NCBI RefSeq assembly: GCF_900187965.1
Contig: NZ_FZNL01000028.1
Coordinates: 1-64,000 of the forward strand
Source of the DNA: Flavobacterium sp. ov086
Lineage (GTDB): Bacteria > Bacteroidota > Bacteroidia > Flavobacteriales > Flavobacteriaceae
Direction of reading: 5' to 3'
DNA length: 64,000 bases
Part shown: piece after piece, positions 40,002 to 48,884 of the stretch
Position numbering within the stretch: position 1 is the first letter of the stretch
Layout of the letters: each line of letters starts with the position of its first letter
The notes under the pieces: generated by a model
The model's database searches: none
Told to the model about the DNA's origin: nothing
The model's input: only the letters and a program-made list of their open reading frames with translations
Position numbers and translations under genes: made by a program

Positions 40002-40733
40002 TTAAGATGCTTTTTGTGATAATTGTAAAAATGGATTTGATTTAGAGTCTAAATTGGCGATGAAATCCATAAGTCCATTTTCTGAATTTTCATGAGTGAA
40101 TTCAAATGCTGGATCAAAGAAAAAGTCGCGGCAAATTGCAGGTTCATTTGATGAATCATAAATGGCCTCGTCAGTTTCATCTAGGCTATTGTAGTTGTAG
40201 GTACATGGATATAAACGCTTTAATTCTATTACTGTATCGTTGAACCATTTGTCAAAAAACTTCTTTTTTGGAGTAATGTAACGTGCTAATAAAACCAGAC
40301 CAAGGATTTCGTTTTGAATAAAGTAAGAGCCTTTTCTATATCTTATATCAATCATTCTAATATTCATTAGCGCAACCCAAATAGGTCCGTTTACAGAACC
40401 GGATGCGGGTATGTCAAGATTTGGATCAAAGATCAAAGGTGTTGTGTTTTCGGGATTAGCAATTGAGCACCAAAGTGCTTCGATGCGCTGTTGTATATCG
40501 GTTGATGCTTTTGAGTATCCTGAAAAACGGCAATTTATCCATTCTAATAAAGCTGCGGCAAGTCCTACAGTGGCTTTGTGATTGATCTCAATTAAGATAT
40601 TTTCCAGTTCCTTGTTTTCCTCTAAAGGATCTAAAAATTGTTGTATTTTTTTTCGTGTCCAATTAAAATCAATTGGGTGACCTATACTTTTTGATTTTAA
40701 AATAATCTCGGGGGTGTTTAAACTTTTCATCAT
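40002..40733 (-). CDS. hypothetical protein, unknown family
   Basis: A 243-residue protein with no signal peptide and no membrane segment that I recognise. It is mixed alpha/beta by composition, with Trp- and Tyr-rich patches (PIDFNWTRKKIQQFL, ALLEWINCRFSGY, NILIEINHKATVGL). I find no family match from memory. It sits next to the broken carbonic anhydrase gene, which is probably chance. Two adjacent Met codons at the start (40733 and 40730) are equally plausible. Confidence 0.6.
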   Translation of the reverse strand: MMKSLNTPEIILKSKSIGHPIDFNWTRKKIQQFLDPLEENKELENILIEINHKATVGLAAALLEWINCRFSGYSKASTDIQQRIEALWCSIANPENTTPLIFDPNLDIPASGSVNGPIWVALMNIRMIDIRYRKGSYFIQNEILGLVLLARYITPKKKFFDKWFNDTVIELKRLYPCTYNYNSLDETDEAIYDSSNEPAICRDFFFDPAFEFTHENSENGLMDFIANLDSKSNPFLQLSQKAS

Positions 40734-41072
40734 TCTGTTTTATTTTTTTTAGTGATCTGATTTTTAATTGTTTTGAATTTATTCAGTGTCTTTTTAATGT
40801 TGTTTTATCTGTGGCAAATTTATAGTGATGCTTATTTTTATAATGTTCCAATAAGTTTTTTAAATGATAGAATAAGTTTTTTGTTGTTGTATGTGCTTGG
40901 AAATCAATATAATAAGAAAAAGACTACATTTTTATTATAGCTATAAAACTATCATATTGTTCTACAGTACAATATGATATTGAGGGGTATATTTCTAAAT
41001 TGTAGTAATTGAATAGCTTCCTTTTTATAATTTTGGATTGTACTGATTTTAATTTTAAAACTTTAAAAAAAC
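40734..41072. other. intergenic region with a hairpin, no gene seen
   Basis: About 340 bases between the unknown gene and the broken carbonic anhydrase. A perfect 10-bp hairpin (ATCATATTGT / ACAATATGAT, 40951-40960 and 40969-40978) has no T-run, so it is not a standard terminator. A TAATTTTG -7 element at 41028-41035 still precedes the carbonic anhydrase start. Confidence 0.5.
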
Positions 41073-41815
41073 ATGAGAATCACATTTTGTAAAATGATTT
41101 TAATAACTACACTTTTTAGTTTAAAAGCATTTTGTCAAATTAAAGAAGCAAAAGAAACAGAGCAAAATAATTCCGTATCAATTGCAAAAATGGTTCCTTT
41201 AAAAGAAAAAGTATTAACGCTGAACAGCAAAAAGCATTAACTCCGGATGCAGTTATTAACAGTCTAAAGGATGGAAACAAACATTATATGAGAAATGATT
41301 TGACGTTGAGAGATCATTCGGCTTTAGTTCGCGATGCTTCACAAGGACAATATCCAAAAGCAGTTGTTGTATTCTGTTTAGATAGTAGAGTTCCTGTTTG
41401 AGATGTTTTTGATAAAGGAATTGGCGGTCTTTTTGTTGGTAGAGTTGCCGGCAATTTTGTAAACGAAGATTTACTAGTAAGTATTGAATATGGTTGTAAA
41501 GTATCTGGAGCGAAGTTTGTCTTAGTTTTAGGACATGAATCCTGTGGAGCTATAAAATCGGCAATTGATGATGTCAAAATGGGAAATATAACAGCAATGC
41601 TTGCCAAAATAAAATCTGCAATTGCCAGATCTCAAGATTTTAATGGAGATAAAACTTCAAAGAATCCTGCTTTTGTAGAATATGTTGCTAAAAACAATGT
41701 TATGGAAACTATAAAAACAAAAAGCCCAATTTTGAAAGAAATGCTGGATAAAGGCGAAATCAAGATTATTGGAGGGTATTATAACATTCATTCCAGTGAA
41801 GTAATTTTCTTGTAG
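41073..41815 (+). pseudogene. beta-carbonic anhydrase gene broken by a frameshift and a stop codon
   Basis: The frame from 41073 begins like an exported protein (MRITFCKMILITTLFSLKAF). It then runs through the beta-carbonic anhydrase sequence after a one-base loss between 41218 and 41219: the intended T-A-E-Q-Q-K-A-L-T-P frame is displaced. A further in-frame TGA at 41399-41401 replaces the codon after SRVPV, where the family has an acidic residue. The zinc-site word is CLDSRVPV (family CSDSRVP) and the later GHESCGAIKSA is intact. Beyond it the sequence reads normally to a TAG at 41813. A functional enzyme would hydrate CO2 in the periplasm. The promoter seems retained. Confidence 0.85.
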
Positions 41816-41822
41816 ATTTTAA

Positions 41823-42527
41823 TCAGTTTAAAAAAATTGTTTCCAGATGATTCAGCCAGTTTTCTTTATAACTGGTTCCAATTGGAATCTCTATTGCGTT
41901 TATTTCAATTTCGTTTTTAGAATATGCCGTCAGTTTTTTTGTCTGAATAATAAAGGAACGATGAATTCGAATAAAATTAGAGTTTAGCAATTTTTCAAAA
42001 ACGGAAATATTCTGTTTAATATGATGCGATTTTCCGTTTTCAAGATGAATAGTGATATAATCTTTTAAACTTTCGATGTACAAAATTTCGTCAAAGATAA
42101 TTTTGATGTTCTTGCTGCCGCTGGTTACAAAAATGTGATTTTCAGTTGCTACGTTAATTTCTTTCTTTGGAGTCTGCAATTGTTTGAATTTTTCGATTGA
42201 AGCAAAAAAACGATCAAAAGTTATTGGTTTTAAAAGATAATCGATAACGTTAAGTTCATATCCTTCAATTGCATATTCCCGATAAGCAGTTGTAAAAATC
42301 ACTTTTGGCGGATTTTTGAGTTTCTTTAAAAAGTCAGTTCCTTTTAGTAAAGGCATTTCAATGTCCAGAAAAATCAAATCGACTGTATTTGTTTCCAAAA
42401 AAGTATAAGCTTTTAGAGCATTTTCAAAAGAATCGACCAATTCGAAACTTTCAAAATTTATTAAATGAGAAGCAATTAACTCTCTTGCCAAAGGTTCGTC
42501 GTCAATAATAATACATTTGTATTTCAT
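41823..42527 (-). CDS. LytTR-family response regulator
   Basis: A 234-residue regulator with a CheY-like receiver (about 3-115; phosphoacceptor Asp in LIFLDIEMPLLKG) and a C-terminal LytTR DNA-binding domain (about 135-232; IFVTSGSKNIKIIFDEILYI and ENGKSHHIKQNISVFEKLL). It pairs with the LytS-type kinase encoded 32 bases upstream on the same strand. The stop codon is 7 bases from the end of the broken carbonic anhydrase gene. Confidence 0.93.
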   Translation of the reverse strand: MKYKCIIIDDEPLARELIASHLINFESFELVDSFENALKAYTFLETNTVDLIFLDIEMPLLKGTDFLKKLKNPPKVIFTTAYREYAIEGYELNVIDYLLKPITFDRFFASIEKFKQLQTPKKEINVATENHIFVTSGSKNIKIIFDEILYIESLKDYITIHLENGKSHHIKQNISVFEKLLNSNFIRIHRSFIIQTKKLTAYSKNEIEINAIEIPIGTSYKENWLNHLETIFLN

Positions 42528-42559
42528 TCAAAAAAGAATAAATATTAATAATTTTTAGA

Positions 42560-43612
42560 TCAAAGAATCAGATAAAGTTTGACTGTATAATTATTCCGGG
42601 TTTCTTCAATTTCTAATTTATGTTTTTTAGGATATAACAAATCCAATTGTTTCCTGACGTTTTCTAATCCAATTTTAGATTTGTCCGAAATAGTTTTAAG
42701 ATCATTTTGCGGCTTCGTGTTTTTGATACTAAAAACGATTTGTTCTTTTTTGCTCTCTAAATGCAGTCTGATTTTTGCCTTTTCGGTTTCATTTATGACA
42801 CCGTGTTTAAAAGCATTTTCTATAAAGGTCAATACAATTAATGGTGAAATTTTATGATTCTGTTGAATGTCTTTAGTAAATAAAATATCTAATCTGTTTT
42901 CGCTATAGCGGAGTTTTTCCAGTGCAATATAATTTTCTATCAAAGTGATTTCTTTTTCGATAGAAACATAATCTTCATTACAGCGATACAATACAAAATC
43001 CAGAATTTCAGATAATTTAGCAATTACTTCGGGTGCTTTATCGTCTTTTTTTAAGGTTAAAATGTATAAATTATTTAAAGTATTAAATAGAAAATGAGGG
43101 TTCAATTGATTTTTCAAAACCTTTAATTCCATTGATTTTTTTTCTTCTTCGAGTTTTAAAAGGCGTTGCTGTTTGCGGTTAAAACTTATAAAACCTAAAA
43201 TAATAACCGGATAGGTAATAAAAGAAAATTCTCTTAAAATCAGTTTTCCTGAAGTCAGTCTTTCAGGGATCGTCATTTTATGTCCAAGCCAATCTTTAAA
43301 GAAATCAGGAAATTTTGGTTCAAGATAATAAAATTTTAAAATCATTAAAAGGGCAAATATGAAATAAAGCCAGCCCAGAGCTGAAAGAATAAAAAGCAGG
43401 TATCTTTTTTTGTTTAAAGTGTTTGGAATAATCCAATATATTAAGCCATAACCAACAGATGCTTGTGCTAAAATTTTAAAGGTGTAAATAAATGTAAAGT
43501 CATAATAATTTTCATTATCAGACTTATTGGAAATATAAAAGAATAAAAAGAAAATCCAGTAAAAGCAATGAAGTGCAATTCTTTTTAAATCCAGTTTTTT
43601 GACGAAATTCAT
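42560..43612 (-). CDS. LytS-type sensor histidine kinase
   Basis: A 350-residue kinase with about four predicted membrane segments in the N-terminal 150 residues. The His_kinase phosphoacceptor region is QLNPHFLFNTLNNLY, followed by an HATPase domain (TFIENAFKHGV and IGLENVRKQLDLLY). The start MNFVKKLDLKRIALHCFYW (43612) is preferred over the longer frame from 43642. It lacks a PAS or periplasmic sensor domain, so its signal is probably sensed in the membrane. It is divergent from the SMP-30-like gene. Confidence 0.9.
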   Translation of the reverse strand: MNFVKKLDLKRIALHCFYWIFFLFFYISNKSDNENYYDFTFIYTFKILAQASVGYGLIYWIIPNTLNKKRYLLFILSALGWLYFIFALLMILKFYYLEPKFPDFFKDWLGHKMTIPERLTSGKLILREFSFITYPVIILGFISFNRKQQRLLKLEEEKKSMELKVLKNQLNPHFLFNTLNNLYILTLKKDDKAPEVIAKLSEILDFVLYRCNEDYVSIEKEITLIENYIALEKLRYSENRLDILFTKDIQQNHKISPLIVLTFIENAFKHGVINETEKAKIRLHLESKKEQIVFSIKNTKPQNDLKTISDKSKIGLENVRKQLDLLYPKKHKLEIEETRNNYTVKLYLIL

Positions 43613-43911
43613 AAGGTATTTTAATTGGGAGCAAGATAGCAAAATATAGAAGTAAGCTTTGCTTGTTGCTATAAATAATGGGTTTTTGCTTTCAAAAACA
43701 TTGTTTTGGCATACGAATACAATAGAATCGAATTATTGATTATTTGAATGCTAAAACGACCTTTTCAATTGCGCCTGTAATTCTCAAAACTTGTTACAAT
43801 TATATTCGCTTAAAAAACAATTATGATCAAATTTATCCTTGTATTGCTTGCACTTTTGAGTGAAGTGCTAAAGTAGAATCTCTTTAAAATAATTAACTAA
43901 CCCAAAACTAA

Positions 43912-44994
43912 ATGAAAAGAATAATTAAAAGTGCAATTGGTATTCTGATTTTAATGAGTACTTCAAATTTATTTTCGCAAGAAAACAAACAAGAAATTAA
44001 ATACAGTGAAACTTCTAGAGTAATCAAACCTACTTTGTTTGCAGACTTAGGAGAAACTTGCCAAACTCCGGATGGAATGGCTCTGGATAAAAAAGGAAAT
44101 TTGTTTCTGGCTATTACAAACCCAATTTCATTTGAAAAGTATGGAAGCAAAATCCTAACTTTTGATAAAAATGACAAACCTATAATTTGGTTTGATAAAT
44201 TGCCATTGCATCCTGTTACAAACAAAGTACACCCAATGGGAATGGAGTTTGGACCTGATGGGAATTTATATATAATGGACAATCAGTTTTTTACCAGAAA
44301 TGAGAATTTATCCAGATTAATCAGGATTATTGTTAAAGACGGAAAACCAATAAATGCGGAGGTTTTGGCCGAAGGATTTAATTTTGGAGAAGCGGTAAGA
44401 TGGTCTAAAAACAGAGTTTATATAACTGATGCTTTGTTTGAAAACAGAAGAGAAAGCGGTATTTATAGTTTTTCATTGGAAGAATTAAACAAGAAAAATA
44501 TTGTTTTGAATCCGTCAAATAAGAAAGATTATCTAGTTGCTACTTTTACCTTAAAGTCTGAAGTTACCAAAAGAACAATTGGGATTGATGGAATTGCTTT
44601 TGATAAAAAAGGGAATTTATACGCTGGAAATTTTGGCGATGGTGTAATTACTAAAATGGAGTTTTTTGCAGATGGAAAGCTGAAATCTAAAAAGATTGTT
44701 TTTGATTCTGATAAATTAAAATGTTGTGATGGCTTTTTTTATGACGAAAAAAGAAACTCCATCTTCATAGCCAATTATGAAAATAATAGTGTGCATCAGC
44801 TGAATTTAGATACGAATACGATTTCATTGATTTGGGAAAATGAAAATGCAAATGGTTCTGACGGACTATTAGATAATCCTTGTGAAACTATTGTCTACAA
44901 AGGAAAATTGCTGGTGGTGAATTACGATACTTTTGAAGGAGAAAAAAATAAAGAAGCAGATAGTTTTCATACTATTTCTAGTTTTGAATTATAG
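43912..44994 (+). CDS. secreted SMP-30/gluconolactonase-like beta-propeller protein
   Basis: A 360-residue exported protein with a signal peptide (MKRIIKSAIGILILMSTSNLFSQ). A beta-propeller fold follows, with repeating blades: DGMALDKKGNLFLAI, GMEFGPDGNLYIMD, GIAFDKKGNLYAGNFGDGV and CDGFFYDEKRNSIFIANYEN. It resembles SMP-30/gluconolactonase/LRE-type proteins, lactonases or sugar-binding enzymes with a metal site, but no substrate is evident. It lies between two LytTR systems and is divergent from the kinase gene at 43612. Confidence 0.75.
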   Translation: MKRIIKSAIGILILMSTSNLFSQENKQEIKYSETSRVIKPTLFADLGETCQTPDGMALDKKGNLFLAITNPISFEKYGSKILTFDKNDKPIIWFDKLPLHPVTNKVHPMGMEFGPDGNLYIMDNQFFTRNENLSRLIRIIVKDGKPINAEVLAEGFNFGEAVRWSKNRVYITDALFENRRESGIYSFSLEELNKKNIVLNPSNKKDYLVATFTLKSEVTKRTIGIDGIAFDKKGNLYAGNFGDGVITKMEFFADGKLKSKKIVFDSDKLKCCDGFFYDEKRNSIFIANYENNSVHQLNLDTNTISLIWENENANGSDGLLDNPCETIVYKGKLLVVNYDTFEGEKNKEADSFHTISSFEL

Positions 44995-45056
44995 ATTTTA
45001 AAGTTGAAAAGAGTCTTGATCTTTAATGATTACAGGTTACAAATAAATCACATCAC

Positions 45057-45094
45057 AAAAGCCGTCAGCTTCAAAATGAAGTTGGCGGCTTTTT
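45057..45094 (+). terminator. terminator after the beta-propeller gene
   Basis: AAAAGCCGTCAGCTTCA / GAAGTTGGCGGCTTTT arms with a short loop and a T-run. It is about 60 bases past the stop codon. Confidence 0.85.
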
Positions 45095-45209
45095 GTATAG
45101 AGAGAGTTGTCAATTTTCATTCCTCTGCCATTATTCTTCGTTCATGTACTTTTATTTGTTCAATCTTTATTAGAGAGATACCTTTACTACAGCACTAACA
45201 ACTTTTACT

Positions 45210-46271
45210 GTGAAAATAATTACAAGAATATCGACATATTGGAAAATTCAACTCATTGCATGGATTTCGGCTTCTTTGTATTGGGGAATCTCGGCTTTTT
45301 TCTATGGTAATTTTATCTGGAAAATGGGTATAGCAGATTTGATATTAGATGTATGCATTGGTATTGCATTGACAAATACTTATAGAAATTTTGCTTTAAA
45401 AAAAGGATGGGATAAGTTGAATCTAAAAATGTTAGTACCAAGAATTATAATTAGTGTTTTAGTGCTTTCCTTATTGTATATGTTTCTGATTGTTGGCAAA
45501 CTTTATCTGGTGCGTTTGTTTTTTCTTAAAAGTGATACGATTTCCTTTTTAGCGTTTTTTAAATCGATACAACTGCAAGTTTTTATTGCCGGAACCAGGC
45601 TCATGTCTATTTGGGTATTGGCTTTTCATCTTTATTATTATTCAAGACTTGAGATCGAAACAGTAAAAGAAAATTCCCGATTGTCGATTGTAATGAAAGA
45701 TGCCCAATTCAATAATCTAAATGCGCAGCTTAATCCTCATTTTCTTTTTAACTCACTGAATAATATAAAATTCTTGGTGTTAGAAAATCCACATTTAGCC
45801 AGAAGAGCAATTGATTTATTATCTGAGTTGCTAAGGAATTCCTTAAATAGTAATGTTGCAAGATTGATTCCATTAAATGATGAAATTAACCTTGTCAATG
45901 ATTATTTGGAACTGGAAAAAATGCGATTTGAAGAACGTCTTCAAATGAAAATTGAAGCAAATGTAGATTTATCACAACATTTAGTTCTTCCTTTAAGTAT
46001 TCAGACGTTGATTGAAAATGCGATAAAACATGGAATTGAAAAAAGAAAAAACGGTGGAAGTATTACACTGAAAATTGAAGAAGAGAATGGTTTTATAAAA
46101 ATTAGTGTTCAAAACTCCGGAAAGTTAAGCAAAGAAATTAAAAATTCCGGTATTGGATTGAATAATTTGAGAGAGAGACTTTTGTTACAGTATAAAGGAA
46201 AAGCATCTTTTGAAATCATAGAAATGCTCGACGAAACGGTTTTAGCAACGATTTTACTTCCATTAAAATGA
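45210..46271 (+). CDS. LytS-type sensor histidine kinase (second)
   Basis: A 353-residue kinase. The GTG start at 45210 leads into four predicted membrane segments in the first 150 residues. The phosphoacceptor motif is QLNPHFLFNSLNNIK, and the ATPase part has IQTLIENAIKHGIEKR and GIGLNNLRERLLLQY. Its stop codon overlaps the ATG of the next gene by four bases (ATGA), so translation is coupled. The order kinase, regulator, hydrolase suggests that the system controls the downstream gene. Confidence 0.9.
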   Translation: MKIITRISTYWKIQLIAWISASLYWGISAFFYGNFIWKMGIADLILDVCIGIALTNTYRNFALKKGWDKLNLKMLVPRIIISVLVLSLLYMFLIVGKLYLVRLFFLKSDTISFLAFFKSIQLQVFIAGTRLMSIWVLAFHLYYYSRLEIETVKENSRLSIVMKDAQFNNLNAQLNPHFLFNSLNNIKFLVLENPHLARRAIDLLSELLRNSLNSNVARLIPLNDEINLVNDYLELEKMRFEERLQMKIEANVDLSQHLVLPLSIQTLIENAIKHGIEKRKNGGSITLKIEEENGFIKISVQNSGKLSKEIKNSGIGLNNLRERLLLQYKGKASFEIIEMLDETVLATILLPLK

Positions 46272-46987
46272 AAAAGATAAAAGTTATAATAGTAGATGAT
46301 GAGCGCCTGTCGAGAGAAGAACTAAAGCGGTCATTAAAATTATATGAAGATTTTGTTCTGATAGGTGAGGCCGAAAATGCTGATGAAGCAAAAGCTTTAA
46401 TCGAAAATGAAATGCCCGATTTGATTTTTTTAGACATTCAGATGCCGGAGAAATCAGGCTTTGATTTATTAGAGTCGCTTGATAATGTGCCGGAAGTTCT
46501 CTTTACTACTGCTCATAATCAATATGCTGTGCAGGCATTTGAGGTTAATGCTTTAGATTATCTAATGAAACCAATAAGAGAGGAGCGTTTTGCAAAAGCA
46601 ATCGAAAAAATAAGAAATACTATAATTGCTAAATCTTCTTTACAGAATGCTGCAGCAAAAGATCGGAAAATTTTCATTAAAGATGGAGAGAAGCGATTCT
46701 TTATTCCATTGGATGAAATTTATTTAATTGAATCACTTGAAAATTACACCAGACTTTTTTTTCAGGATAAAAAAGCCCTGCAAAGACGTTCCCTCCGTCA
46801 ATGGGAAGAAATACTGGATGAGAATATTTTCTTTAGAATAAACAGAACCGAGATTATAAACATTAATTACATCCGGAAAGTAAGCACTACAATTGGCGGA
46901 AGACTGGAAGTACAATTAAAAACAGGAGAACTATTAAAAGTTTCAAATCGTCAATCAGTTAAATTTAAAAATAGCAATGGGATTTAA
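46268..46987 (+). CDS. LytTR-family response regulator (second)
   Basis: A 239-residue regulator with a receiver domain (Asp in LIFLDIQMPEKSG) and a LytTR output domain (IFIKDGEKRFFIPLDEIYLI, then RINRTEIININYIRKV and KTGELLKVSNRQ). It overlaps the preceding kinase gene by four bases. It lies 53 bases before the secreted hydrolase gene, so the latter may be co-transcribed. Confidence 0.93.
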   Translation: MKKIKVIIVDDERLSREELKRSLKLYEDFVLIGEAENADEAKALIENEMPDLIFLDIQMPEKSGFDLLESLDNVPEVLFTTAHNQYAVQAFEVNALDYLMKPIREERFAKAIEKIRNTIIAKSSLQNAAAKDRKIFIKDGEKRFFIPLDEIYLIESLENYTRLFFQDKKALQRRSLRQWEEILDENIFFRINRTEIININYIRKVSTTIGGRLEVQLKTGELLKVSNRQSVKFKNSNGI

Positions 46988-47040
46988 AACTTGTCTTTTT
47001 AGTAATTTATAAATAAAATTAATTCAATAAAAACGATCCA

Positions 47041-48783
47041 ATGAAATCACTTTTAAATTTTGTCTTTCTGGTTTTAGTAATAACTAATGCCTTTTCGCAG
47101 CAGACAAGTGTAGCAAAATCGGAGGATTTAAAAAGTGCTTATGATGTTCAGGACAGCGTGATGATCAAAACCAGAGATGGTGCATTTATATCAGCAATGG
47201 TGGTGCGAAAAAAAGGAATTTCAACTCCAAAACCTGTACTATTTCAATTCACTATTTATGTTAGGGATAAAGGACGAGATATTAAATCCTTAAAAGAAGC
47301 GGCGGACAAAGATTATGTTGGCGTTATTGCCTATTCGCGAGGTAAACGGTTTAGTCCGGATGAAATATTTCCTTATGAAAACGAAGCCAATGATACTTAC
47401 GATATTATCGATTGGATCAGTAAACAAGAATGGTGTAATGGAAGTGTTGGGATGTATGGTGGAAGTTATAATGGATTTACGCAATGGGCGGCTTGCAAAA
47501 AGAGGCATCCGGCACTTAAAACAATTGTACCTTATGTAGCAAACAGACCGGGAATGGGGTTGCCAATGGAAAATAATGTGTTTGTAAATCCTAATTATGA
47601 ATGGGCATTTTATGTAGGAAATAATAAATATTTAGATACTGTTGCCGGAAATGACAGACAGCGTTTTAGAAAAATGATGTTTAAATGGTGGGAAACCGGA
47701 GTTTCGTATAAAAATATGGATAGTATAGATGGAACTCCAAACAGATTTTTTCAGCGATGGATAAAACATCCTTCATTTGACGAATATTGGCAAAAAATGG
47801 CACCATATAAGAAGGATTTTGAGCAAATAAATATTCCGGTGTTAGCTTTTGACGGATATTATAATGACTCTCAAAATTCAAGTTTGTATTACGTGAGGGA
47901 ACTTCAAAAATACAATCCAAAAACACCTGTGTATGTAATAATTGGTCCATATAGTCACTTTGGTGCTCAAATGGGAGGAGAAACTACTTTGAATGATTAC
48001 AAGGTTGATTCGACAGCGATAATTAATGTAAAAGAAATAACATACGAATGGTTTGATTATATTCTGAAAAACGGCACTAAACCATCAATACTAAAAGATA
48101 AAATAAACTATGAAGTAATGGGAGCAAACGAATGGCGAAGCGCTCCTTCTCTTGACAAAATGAGTAATGGTGTTCTAAAATTATATCTTACAGATAATAA
48201 ATCAGGTAATTTCTATGTATTAAGTAATAAAAAGCCAACTCAAAAAAAATATCTGTGTCAGGAAGTTGATTTTGCTAACAGAGAAATACAAAATAATGAT
48301 TACTATCCGGATCCTATTATTAGAAAAGAAATCGAAACCAGTAATGGATTTATTTTTATAAGTGAACCCTTAAAAGAATCAATGCTGATTAATGGTTCGT
48401 TTTTAGGTGAAATAAAAGCAAGTATCAATAAAAAAGACATGGATATTGGGGTAACTTTATATGAAGTAATGCCCAATGGGGAATATTTTCATTTGTCTTA
48501 TTTTTTAGGTCGGGCGAGTTATGCCAAAGATAGTACCAAAAGAAACTTGCTGAATCCGAATGCAATAGAATCAATTCCTTTTTCGAATACACATTTGGTA
48601 AGTAAACAATTAAGTAAAGGAAGTAGGTTGGTTGTTTCCCTCAATGTTAACAAAAATCCCTTCTCTCAATTAAATTACGGAACAGGAAAAGAAGTTAGCG
48701 ACGAAAGTATTGAAAATGCCAAAGAACCTTTAAGAATAAAATGGTACAATGACAGTTATGTAGAAATTCCGATTTTGAAATAA
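47041..48783 (+). CDS. secreted CocE/NonD-family hydrolase (S15-type)
   Basis: A 580-residue exported protein with a signal peptide (about residues 1-19, ending NAFSQ). The alpha/beta-hydrolase core matches CocE/NonD-type acyl or peptidyl hydrolases related to X-Pro dipeptidyl peptidase. The nucleophile elbow is GMYGGSYNGFTQ, an acidic residue lies in PVLAFDGYYNDSQNSS, and the catalytic His is probably in IGPYSHFGAQMGG. The C-terminal beta domain fits the family's PepX_C-like jelly roll. It probably cleaves an acylated or peptide substrate outside the cytoplasm. Confidence 0.85.
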   Translation: MKSLLNFVFLVLVITNAFSQQTSVAKSEDLKSAYDVQDSVMIKTRDGAFISAMVVRKKGISTPKPVLFQFTIYVRDKGRDIKSLKEAADKDYVGVIAYSRGKRFSPDEIFPYENEANDTYDIIDWISKQEWCNGSVGMYGGSYNGFTQWAACKKRHPALKTIVPYVANRPGMGLPMENNVFVNPNYEWAFYVGNNKYLDTVAGNDRQRFRKMMFKWWETGVSYKNMDSIDGTPNRFFQRWIKHPSFDEYWQKMAPYKKDFEQINIPVLAFDGYYNDSQNSSLYYVRELQKYNPKTPVYVIIGPYSHFGAQMGGETTLNDYKVDSTAIINVKEITYEWFDYILKNGTKPSILKDKINYEVMGANEWRSAPSLDKMSNGVLKLYLTDNKSGNFYVLSNKKPTQKKYLCQEVDFANREIQNNDYYPDPIIRKEIETSNGFIFISEPLKESMLINGSFLGEIKASINKKDMDIGVTLYEVMPNGEYFHLSYFLGRASYAKDSTKRNLLNPNAIESIPFSNTHLVSKQLSKGSRLVVSLNVNKNPFSQLNYGTGKEVSDESIENAKEPLRIKWYNDSYVEIPILK

Positions 48784-48800
48784 TAAAGTATCCTCAAAAC

Positions 48801-48834
48801 AAAAGCCGAATCTTATTTAAAAGATTCGGCTTTT
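48801..48834. terminator. bidirectional terminator between the hydrolase gene and pruA
   Basis: Perfect arms AAAAGCCGAATCTT and AAGATTCGGCTTTT (14 bp) with a 6-base loop. Both genes converge here. Confidence 0.88.
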
Positions 48835-48884
48835 TATATTGACAAAGTTTTTAAAACTTGAAACTTTAAACCTGAAACAAAATA

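Noticed and set aside
41314..41607. A 97-codon antisense frame over the carbonic anhydrase pseudogene
   Set aside because: It is a shadow of the decayed gene in the opposite frame, with no promoter or family support.
43823..43876. A 17-codon frame (MIKFILVLLALLSEVLK) just before the beta-propeller gene
   Set aside because: It looks like a signal-peptide start, but is too short and has no promoter or homologue that I can name. It may be a remnant of a truncated gene, so I do not annotate it.
44995..45209. Possible small genes or RNA between the beta-propeller gene and the second kinase
   Set aside because: Only the terminator at 45057-45094 is clear. The open frames here are short, overlapping and unlike protein.
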